From Pedosphaera parvula Ellin514 (GTDB taxonomy: Bacteria; Verrucomicrobiota; Verrucomicrobiia; Limisphaerales; Pedosphaeraceae), in contig NZ_ABOX02000006.1 of NCBI RefSeq assembly GCF_000172555.1, positions 62,001 to 126,000 of the forward strand: a stretch of 64,000 nucleotides of DNA. Reading direction: 5' to 3'. A program made the translations under genes and the position numbers. Below, in pieces: positions 52,083-60,600 of the stretch (the first letter of the stretch is position 1; each line of letters opens with the position of its first letter). Below the pieces are notes generated by a model. The model was not told the origin of the DNA. It worked only from the letters and a program-made list of their open reading frames with translations, and searched no databases.

Positions 52083-54920
52083 TCATTTTTCCAGGTTGAT
52101 CGCCAGGGCTACCGTGGTGCCGTGGTCAAGTTGGCTCTTCAACGTGATCACTCCGCCGATTTTGTCCATTCGCTTGCGCATATTGCCTAAACCATTTGAG
52201 AACGGCTTTAGCTTGCCGGTTTCAAACCCTCTGCCGTTGTCTGAAATCGTAACCGTAAACTCCGTCCCTGCAATCCCCATCTGCAGTGATACCTCAGTCG
52301 CTTCCGAATGTTTTACCACGTTGTTCAAACATTCCTTTACCACCAGAAACAGGTTATGGCGCACATCGGAGCCGAGATAATAGTTCGGCAGCATGGTTGG
52401 CACGTCCAGGCGGTAATTAATCACGGTTACTTTCAGCAGTTCTTCCGCCAAATGGCAGATATAGCTGGCAAACTTTTCCAGGCTGTCATTTCCCGGATCA
52501 ACGGCCCAGACAATCTCATCCACATTCCTGACCACCTCGCGGGACATGGCGGAAATCTTTTGGATCCTGGCCCTGGATTCCTCCGGGGCCACGATCTTTC
52601 CGGAGGCAATTTCGGCTTCTGCAATTTCACTCAACAGCGTGATGCGTGTTAAACTCCCGCCCACATCATCGTGCATGTCGCGGGCGATCCGATCGCGTTC
52701 CTTTTCCAGGGCCCGTTGTTGTTCGAGTTGCTGGATTTTCCTCTGCACTCGCTTGCTCACCGTCATGTCCCGGATGACGCTCAGGCAAAGAGTAGGCTGT
52801 TCCTCCACCTCCAACAGCGAATTGGTGAGTTCCCAAAACAACACCTTCCCGTTCCAAAGCGTCACCTCTTTCTCCCGGTGTGGTGGAATCAATCGTTCCC
52901 GGAAACGCTCACAAAAGACTTGGGCGATTTTCTTCGCCTGGCCCGGTTCGTACACACTGGCGAGTGATCGCCCCAGTAATTCCTCGCGCGGCTTGTCCAC
53001 CATGCGGCAAAACGTTTCGTTTACCATCAGGAAAATGCCATGTTCATCCAGCAATCGCATGCCATCGAGCGAATTTTCCCAAACCAATCGCAGCTGGGCC
53101 TCGGATTTCCGCAGTTCGTCCTCGGCGCGCTTATGCTCTGTGGTGTCCCGAAACAATCCCAACACCATCCGCTTGCTCTCGGGCAGTTCGATGACAGAAT
53201 TGGTTACTTCCAAATCGACAGTCTTGCCGCTCCGAATGGTCAATTTGCGCTCAATCGTCTTCTCCACGTTCTTGTTTTTAAAACGTTGGCGGTATCGAAA
53301 GAGCAGCTGATCGTGATTCTCGGCCTGCGAATAGATGGTGGTAAATGGTTTTCCAACCAGCTCATTTTCCTGAATGCCCACCAGTCGGCAAAAAGCCTCG
53401 TTTACGGCCACGATCATTCCCGATTCGTCGGTCAGACGCATCCCGTCAACAGAGTTTTCCCAAATCGAATGAAAAAGTTTTTCCGAACTCTTCAGTTCTT
53501 GTTCAGCCCGGATACGCTCCAACGCCCCCCCACAATGGTCCGCCAGACTTTGCAGCAGGTGCAAATCCTCCTGCTTATACGCGTTGATGTGATAGCTGTG
53601 AATGGACAGGATTCCAATCACCTTGGTGCGATTCCGTATCTGCACCAGCATGATGGAGGCCGAAGGGCGGGCCAGGTCCCCAAATGGAAAGGTGTCGGGA
53701 GAAAGCTTCAGCGGTTCGTTTTTCAACACCAGTTCTGCTCCGGCCTCCAATATCCGCCGCGACCGCATGCTGGGAGTATTATCCACCAACGGTATGAAGA
53801 GTTCCTGCTTCCGGCCCTGAATGGTGTCCACGTTGAGCACCGGATGCACCTTATCTTGATTAGGACTGTATAAATTCAACGAATAGGCGTCCCAATGGAA
53901 TAACTCGTCAGAAACATCTCCAATAATACGTGCCGCTTCCTTTGGAGTCGTGGCCGAACTCAGGCTTTCTCCCAATTTCGAAAGCGCCAGATGCCGGTAT
54001 TCGACACGCTTGTGCTCTGTGATATCCACGCCCATGCCGAGCACACAAGGCTGGCCATGAAACAACATCAGGGTGCCGGTAAAATAATAAGGCGTTGCAT
54101 CACCCAGCTTGGATACAAGGTTTGCTTCTACATTAGCTTGCCCATTCTCAAACACGGATTGGATCCGCTCGGCAATCCGGTTTTTGTCGCCATCGCCAAA
54201 GAATTCCAAGGGACTCATGCCGGCTATCTCCGAGTTGGAATAGCCAGTTACCCTTTCCAAGTTGCGATTCCATCGAAGAAACTCTCCTCCTTTGTTAAAC
54301 AGGTAAAATATCCCCGGGAGGCTGTTGATTATGGAGTCGGAAAGGTTTCGTTCCCGGAGCAAGTCTTCTTCGGCTCCGTTCCTCGCGAGAGTCAAGGCCC
54401 GCACCAGGTCATTTTCCCTGGTCGGCCTTGGAATCCCAGGCTTCCTCACTGTCCGGATCAAAAGTTGTTCCGGCTTTAATTCCGTCAACGCCAACCGGCC
54501 TAATTTCCGGAGTGCCAGTTGGTCCTCCCGGGTCATCTTACGTGGTCTTCGGTCGAGAACGCATAGTAGTCCCAGAATCTTTCCGGATGGATGGAGCAGG
54601 TGAATCCCGGCGTAAAACCGCATGGGCGCTTCTCCTCCCGGCCATGGTTCTGCCGCAAATCGATCGCTCTTCTGAATGTCTTCCAGAATAAGCTCCTCGG
54701 TTTGTTCCTCTGAAAGAACTGATAAACGGCCAATTTCCTCTGCCTCTCCGGCGGTTAAACCAAACCACGAAATGGGTTGTGCCTGCCCATGTTTCCAAAG
54801 GCAGATCAAGGAATACGGAACCTGGCAGATTCGGGCTGCCAGACTGGTAAGGTCATCTAAAAGAGACTCCCGTGGAGAGCGGTCCGCTTCGCCCTGCAGT
54901 GTGATTTCTCGGTTCTTCAT
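52083..54920 (-). CDS. Cytoplasmic multi-PAS/GAF histidine kinase (HisKA_3)
   Basis: 945 residues, with no membrane segment. Domains in order: GAF (about 20-150), PAS (about 190-310), GAF (about 315-475), PAS (about 485-600), PAS (about 610-735), HisKA_3 with H750 in IARDMHDDVGG, and a HATPase_c (LFLVVKECLNNVVKHSEATEVSL; DNGRGFETG; GLGNMRKRMDKIGG). It senses an intracellular signal, unidentified, and passes phosphate to the NarL-type regulator encoded next. The promoter region is shared with the divergent hydrolase gene at 55246. Confidence 0.93.
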   Translation of the reverse strand: MKNREITLQGEADRSPRESLLDDLTSLAARICQVPYSLICLWKHGQAQPISWFGLTAGEAEEIGRLSVLSEEQTEELILEDIQKSDRFAAEPWPGGEAPMRFYAGIHLLHPSGKILGLLCVLDRRPRKMTREDQLALRKLGRLALTELKPEQLLIRTVRKPGIPRPTRENDLVRALTLARNGAEEDLLRERNLSDSIINSLPGIFYLFNKGGEFLRWNRNLERVTGYSNSEIAGMSPLEFFGDGDKNRIAERIQSVFENGQANVEANLVSKLGDATPYYFTGTLMLFHGQPCVLGMGVDITEHKRVEYRHLALSKLGESLSSATTPKEAARIIGDVSDELFHWDAYSLNLYSPNQDKVHPVLNVDTIQGRKQELFIPLVDNTPSMRSRRILEAGAELVLKNEPLKLSPDTFPFGDLARPSASIMLVQIRNRTKVIGILSIHSYHINAYKQEDLHLLQSLADHCGGALERIRAEQELKSSEKLFHSIWENSVDGMRLTDESGMIVAVNEAFCRLVGIQENELVGKPFTTIYSQAENHDQLLFRYRQRFKNKNVEKTIERKLTIRSGKTVDLEVTNSVIELPESKRMVLGLFRDTTEHKRAEDELRKSEAQLRLVWENSLDGMRLLDEHGIFLMVNETFCRMVDKPREELLGRSLASVYEPGQAKKIAQVFCERFRERLIPPHREKEVTLWNGKVLFWELTNSLLEVEEQPTLCLSVIRDMTVSKRVQRKIQQLEQQRALEKERDRIARDMHDDVGGSLTRITLLSEIAEAEIASGKIVAPEESRARIQKISAMSREVVRNVDEIVWAVDPGNDSLEKFASYICHLAEELLKVTVINYRLDVPTMLPNYYLGSDVRHNLFLVVKECLNNVVKHSEATEVSLQMGIAGTEFTVTISDNGRGFETGKLKPFSNGLGNMRKRMDKIGGVITLKSQLDHGTTVALAINLEK

Positions 54921-55052
54921 GGTGCCTGGCGAAAACCGGGCTCGATTTTTCGTGTGCCGTTGAGAACAATTTTTATTATTATCTTAGTCAGGAACGACTG
55001 CCAAGCAAAAGTAATCGTGTTTACCCGTCAAATGTCCCTGGGCCTGCTTTTT

Positions 55053-55085
55053 AGACGTGTAACAGACATGTAACAGACGTGTAAC
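55053..55085. promoter_or_regulatory. Three tandem 11-bp repeats, candidate regulator sites
   Basis: AGACGTGTAAC, AGACATGTAAC and AGACGTGTAAC follow each other without gaps at 55053, 55064 and 55075. The spacing is one helical turn. They lie in the intergenic region between the kinase and the lytic transglycosylase. A related ACATGTAAT is at about 55129. The remainder of 54921-55245 has no gene. Confidence 0.55.
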
Positions 55086-55245
55086 TCTTTGGTTGCGAAC
55101 TTGCTTTGTAGGACACCACTTACATTAACATGTAATTCTAACCTCCCTCATTTCGTGTTCCAATCAGGCAGATTCCACCACGACTGACTATATGCCTGTG
55201 CACAGGTTAACTGCTGCAAAAGGTCACACACCGGATGGCTTGTTT

Positions 55246-56223
55246 ATGCATTTCCCCTCTCTACCCTCTTTTTCTCTCCTCATCTTGCTCGCCTTGGCAG
55301 CCACAAATCTCAGTCGCGCTCAACTTTCTGCTGAAACTCCCGCAGTCGGCCAACCTCCTTCTGCCGCCGACTCCGCCCCGATCAGGAGCCCGGAGGATCT
55401 GGCGCGGGAGAAGGCCATCGCGGAGTTCACGCAGCGGATGAAGGATGCCAATTATCCGGCCCTCTTCGAAAAGGCGGCCAGTGAGTTTGGCGTGCCCACC
55501 GATGTCCTGGCGGGCATTGCCTTTGCCGAAACCCGGTGGGAACACCTGCAGTGGCCGCCCGGGGAGACGGTGTCCCCGGAAACGGGCATGCCCCGGCCCT
55601 ACGGGATCATGTCCCTGTGGGATAATGAATACTTTGGGCACAGCCTCCTGGATGCCGCCAAACTGATCGGCAAGGACCCGCAGGAACTTAAGGATGACCC
55701 CTACCAGAACATGCGCGGGGCGGCCGCGCTTTTGAAGCAGCTCTATAGTGAGACGCCCAAGCCCGCCGATGCCCAAGGGGATGAGATTGAGAGCTGGCGC
55801 AAGGCCATCGTGAAATACAGCGGCATCCCCCAGCCCGAACTGAGTGAACAGCATGGCTTGGAGGTTTATGAGTACATGAACGACGGTTACCACCAGTATG
55901 GCATCGAATGGGAGAAGCACCCGGTAAAGCTGGAGGCCATGCGGGCGGAAGTGGCCAAAATCAAGGCGGATGCCCAAGCCCTGGCTCTGGCCAGGGAGAA
56001 AGAGCAGCAGGAAAAGGATGCTAAGCTGATCCCGGCCCTGGCCAAAAAGAATGTAAATAATGAAGCTCCTAAAGCCCAATCAGGTGCTGCGGTGCAGGTA
56101 GCCGCCAGCACACCTTCCACCAAGCCTTCCTGGATGATTTGGGGGGCGGCTCTAGGAATTTTAGCATTGGTTGTAGTCATCTACTTCGCCTTACGGCCGA
56201 AGGATATTTCGAGCAGGAAGTGA
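55246..56223 (+). CDS. Secreted lytic transglycosylase-like protein with C-terminal anchor
   Basis: 325 residues from ATG 55246; a longer start at 55192 adds 18. Signal peptide (FSLLILLALAATNLSRAQ), then an SLT-like domain (FEKAASEFGVPTDVLAGIAFAETRWEHLQW) where the Glu of AETRW is the likely catalytic acid, followed by GMPRPYGIMSLW and NMRGAAALLKQLY. A charged helix and a C-terminal membrane span (WMIWGAALGILALVVVIYFAL) follow. It would cut glycan strands of peptidoglycan while tethered to the membrane. Two amidases follow on the same strand. Confidence 0.8.
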   Translation: MHFPSLPSFSLLILLALAATNLSRAQLSAETPAVGQPPSAADSAPIRSPEDLAREKAIAEFTQRMKDANYPALFEKAASEFGVPTDVLAGIAFAETRWEHLQWPPGETVSPETGMPRPYGIMSLWDNEYFGHSLLDAAKLIGKDPQELKDDPYQNMRGAAALLKQLYSETPKPADAQGDEIESWRKAIVKYSGIPQPELSEQHGLEVYEYMNDGYHQYGIEWEKHPVKLEAMRAEVAKIKADAQALALAREKEQQEKDAKLIPALAKKNVNNEAPKAQSGAAVQVAASTPSTKPSWMIWGAALGILALVVVIYFALRPKDISSRK

Positions 56224-56270
56224 AGTAACGGAATCCCCAAAAAACCCCAACTAACCGAAAGATAAAGCCA

Positions 56271-57284
56271 ATGAACAACATCCCAAAATCAATAGTGCTC
56301 GCCGCGGGCATTGTTGCAGGCACAACCGCAGCTAATGCCAGCAGTGATTACGCTCCAGCCATCTGGAATCCGGCCTACTCCGGCCACTGGTACACCTCAG
56401 GCAATGGTCACAAATTTGTGGTCTGCCATGATATGGAAGGTTATTACCTCTCCACCATCTCCTACTTCCAACAATCAGGAACTCAGGCCAGTATCCACTA
56501 CTGCGTCAACGGCAAGCAGGATACCGGCACTGATGCGCCAGCCGGTGAACTCACCCAGATGGTATCGGAAGCCTATTATGCCTGGCACGTCCTCTGTTGG
56601 AATACCTACTGCGCCGGAACTGAGCATGAAGGGTTTGCCAGCAATCCTGCCTGGTATACCGATGCGATGTACAACACCTCCGGCCTGCTCCAACGCCATC
56701 TCTGTGATCATTACGGCATTCCCAAGGACCGCAATCATATCGTCGGCCACGATGAATGGCAGAATGCCGCCTGGTGCACCTATGCCTCTGCTCACTTCGG
56801 CATCGACACCACCTGCAATTCCCACACCGATCCCGGCCAATATTGGGATTGGAACAAGCTGATGAGCATCGTCAATCCCACCACCACCACCATCGTGGTG
56901 GATAATGCAGACGCTGGTTTCAGTACCTCAGCCAACTGGGCCACCGGCACCTCTGCCACGGACAAATATGGCGCTGATTATCGTTACCGCAGCAATGCCT
57001 CGCTCAGCGATGCAGCGACCTTCTCCACCAGCCTGCCGTCCGCTGGCACATGGACGGTGTACGTCTGGTATCCTGAAGGCGCAAATCGTTCGTCCTCCAC
57101 TCCGTTCATCATCTCCACCTCTGCTGGCGATCATACCGAGGACGTTAATCAGCAGATAACCGGGGGGCAGTGGGTCAATCAAGGCTCGTACACCATGAAC
57201 TCTGGTGCCAATTACATCAAAGTATCCTGCTGGACAGCCGCTGCGGGCGTAGTCGTTGCCGACGCCGTCAAATGGGTTCAATAA
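56271..57284 (+). CDS. Secreted N-acetylmuramoyl-L-alanine amidase (Amidase_2) with C-terminal binding domain
   Basis: 337 residues. Signal peptide, then an Amidase_2 domain (about 25-205) with zinc ligands H in VVCHDMEGYY and H in NSHTDPGQYW, and a GTEHEGFASNPAWYTDAMYN motif. The C-terminal domain (VDNADAGFSTSANWATGTSATDKYGADYRYRS...GTWTVYVWYPEG...AGVVVADAVKWV) is a golvesin-type beta domain, thought to bind glycan or protein. It would remove stem peptides from peptidoglycan. It is 47 nt after the transglycosylase, so probably in one operon. The catalytic domain is very similar to that of the giant protein downstream. Confidence 0.88.
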   Translation: MNNIPKSIVLAAGIVAGTTAANASSDYAPAIWNPAYSGHWYTSGNGHKFVVCHDMEGYYLSTISYFQQSGTQASIHYCVNGKQDTGTDAPAGELTQMVSEAYYAWHVLCWNTYCAGTEHEGFASNPAWYTDAMYNTSGLLQRHLCDHYGIPKDRNHIVGHDEWQNAAWCTYASAHFGIDTTCNSHTDPGQYWDWNKLMSIVNPTTTTIVVDNADAGFSTSANWATGTSATDKYGADYRYRSNASLSDAATFSTSLPSAGTWTVYVWYPEGANRSSSTPFIISTSAGDHTEDVNQQITGGQWVNQGSYTMNSGANYIKVSCWTAAAGVVVADAVKWVQ

Positions 57285-57298
57285 TTAACTCGAAAATG

Positions 57299-57341
57299 CG
57301 GGCAGGGGCGCCAAAAAATGTAGGTGGCGTTCCTGCCTGTA
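57299..57341 (+). terminator. Imperfect hairpin after the amidase gene
   Basis: GGCAGGGGCGCC pairs with GGCGTTCCTGCC through ten normal pairs and two G-U pairs. No T-run follows, so it may be a weak terminator or an mRNA-end structure. The rest of 57285-57686 has no gene. Confidence 0.45.
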
Positions 57342-57686
57342 TCTGACCTCAATCCTGTTGTAGTAACTGCAAGTCTTTAATTCGTAACAATTTTCTTCTT
57401 GAAGACTGCACCAGGAAACGTTTTTATTAATGCTTCATCTGTAATAAAAAAAAGCGCCAAGTGCGGAAAAATGTAAATGTAACAGGCGCAATTCGTCGCA
57501 GTTTCACAAAAGTTTTTTCAACTCGCTTCAACACTGAAGCATCCGGAGTGATAAGTGGCAGTAAACCGGGCCGAAGCCGTTCCAAGGCCTTTAACTTTTA
57601 ATTTAATAGAAGACAGTGATTAGGTTAAATATCTGATGTCCAGCAGTAGAAAACTCCCAATCGGGAACAGATCAGAAAGTAACAAA

Positions 57687-60600
57687 ATGAAAACCCACCA
57701 TAAGCACGTCAGTTACAGTCAAACCCGTAATCCGGCCTGGTTAAAGTTGTTGGTCCCCATGTTCATTGGCGCATCATGTGCGAACATGGTAACCGCAAGT
57801 ACTGACTACGGCCCGGCAGTTTGGCGGCAGGCCTATTCCGGCCATTGGAGCACATCAGGTTATGGTCACAAGTTCGTGGTTATCCATGACATGGAAGGTT
57901 ATTATGCTTCCACCATTTCCTATTTCCAGCGTTCCAGCACGCAGGCCAGCGTTCATTATTGCGTCAACGGCAAGCAGGACAGCTCCACTGACTATCCCGC
58001 CGGCGAAGTAACACAAATGGTGCGCGAAGCTTATTATGCCTGGCATGTGCTCTGTTGGAATCATTACTGTGCAGGCACAGAACATGAGGGTTTTGCCAGC
58101 AATCCTGCCTGGTACACCGATGCCATGTACAACTCTTCCGGATTGCTACAACGGCATCTTTGTGATCATTACGGAATTGCCAAGGACCGCAATCATATCG
58201 TCGGCCACAACGCCTGGCAAAGTTCCGCCTGGAGAACCTATGCTTCTGCTAATTTCGGCATTGATCCCAACTGCAATTCGCACACCGATCCCGGCCCATA
58301 CTGGAACTGGACGAAGTTGATGAATGTGGTTCTCGGCACTTCCTCCGTCCCTTCCGCACCCAGCACCCTGGCCGCGACGACTGTTTCTGCCAGCCAGATC
58401 AAGCTGACCTGGAAGGATAATTCCTCCGTTGAAACCGGTTTCAAAATAGAAGACGCCACTGCCTCCGGTGGCCCCTTCACGCAGATTGCCACCGTGGGCG
58501 CCAATGTAGTCACCTACACGGCTGGCAGTCTCGGATCGGGAAACACCTACTACTTCCGCGTGCGCGCTTATAATGCCTCCGGCAATTCCGGCTATTCAAG
58601 CGTTGCCAATGCCACCACCAAGGACACCATCCCCGGCGCTCCCAGCGCTTTGGTGGCGACTGAGGTTTCCTCGAGTCAAATCAACCTGACCTGGACTCAA
58701 GGTGCCGGCAATGAAGATGGTTTCAAAATTTTCCGCTCCACCGATAACATCAACTTTACCCAGGTCGGTACTGTCGGAATCAACGTGGTGAGCTATTCCG
58801 ACACTGGCTTGCTTGGAAACACCCAGTATTACTACAAGGTTTGTTCTTATAATACTGCGGGTAACTCGACCTTCTCGAATGTTGGGAATGATATCACTGC
58901 TCCCCTGGCTCCAAGCGCGTTGACTGCCGTTCGTGGCGCAACTTATGACAAGATCAACTTGAACTGGACCGACAATTCCAGCAGCCAGGCAGGGTTCAAG
59001 GTCGAGCGAGGCACCGCTGCCGCCGGACCTTTCACCCAGATTGGCACCAACGCCGCTGGCGTCAGCACTTACACTGATACCGGTCTCACAGCTCTCACCA
59101 CTTATTATTACCGGGTTCGCTCTTACAATGCGAATGGCAACTCGGGTTACACCAGTGTCGCCAGCGTGCAGACTCCAGATGCTCCTCCGGTCCTGGCTGC
59201 CATTGGTGACAAAACCATCGCGGTTAGCAATGCGCTGACCTTCACTGCCACAGCCACCGATCCCAATCAAAGTGTGGTTACCACGACCTGGCAAACGTTT
59301 GAAAGCTTTACGAACAACACCCCCAACGAGAACGTGATGTTCAATCGTCCTTCCAACTCCAGCACAACCAGTGCCTTCCAGGATACTTCGACAAATTATA
59401 CGACGGTTACTTCCACCTTCCCGACTGGCCATACCGGCACTCGCGTTATGAAGGTCGGTTGGGGCTTCAAGACCGGACAGACGAATCCTTGGGTGCGGTT
59501 GAATACCTTCAATCCTCCTTTCGTGATGAACCCGACCATTGATGGCGCTCAAATTATTAAATTCGACATCTACTCGACCAAGGCGCTGAAAGTCGGCGTC
59601 GGTTTCCGTGAAACCGGCACAGCCGCTGCCTATGGCGCAAACGGCGGCACGACTGGAACCATTGATTGGGCCGGCGTTACCAACGTTGTAAGCGGTGCTC
59701 CTCTCGCCAGCCATCAAATTGCAGCCAGCAACTGGACCACGCTCTCCCTCAACATCCCGTTTGAACCGCAGGCCGCCTTCACTGGTGACGGCAAGGTGAG
59801 TGAAGCCAAAGGGGTCTTGGAACACCTGATACTCGGCGCGGTTGCCAATGCCTCCGGCGCTTACACGGTTTATCTCGATAACTTCGCCGTGGTGGCTCAG
59901 AACACCTTGACCTACAGCCTGAGCAACGCTCCGTCAGGTGCAACCATCGATGGAAAGACCGGCAAATTTGCGTGGACGCCCACTTCAGGTCAGCTGGGCA
60001 CCTTCCCAATCACTGTTATCGTGACCGACCAATTCGGAGTCGCTGATAGCGAAATGATCAAAGTCACCGTAACCGGCACGGGCAACAATCCGCCAGTCCT
60101 TGCAGCAATTGGCAGCAAGACTGTCAACGAAGGCACTGCTTTGACATTCACAGCTTCAGCGACGGACGTTGATGTCGGGCAGACCCTAACCTTCAGTCTC
60201 GATGCTGGTGCGCCTGCTGGTGCCAGCATTAACTCAGCCAGCGGTGCATTCACCTGGACTCCGACCGAGGCTCAAGGTCCAAGCACCAACACCATCACGG
60301 TCCGCGTGACTGATAATGGTTCGCCTGCACTGAGTGACTTCGAAACCATCACTGTTACCGTCAAGGAAGTGAACACCGCTCCGACTCTGGCTGTCATTTC
60401 AGACCAGACAATCAACGAAGGCAGCACTCTCAGCCTCACTGCCTCTGGCAGTGACAGCGATGTTCCCGCGAACACTTTGACCTACAGTCTTGATCCAGGT
60501 GCTCCAACAGGTATGACGATTAACTCTTCATCCGGTGCCATCACCTGGACTCCAACTGAAGCCCAGGGTCCGAACGTCTATCCAATCACAGTGCGTGTGA

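Noticed and set aside
58596-59825. 409-codon frame antisense to the giant amidase gene (and similar ones at 61283-60612 and 62981-62109)
   Set aside because: They mirror the repeated Thr/Ser/Gly-rich domains of the sense protein; repeats on one strand create open frames on the other.
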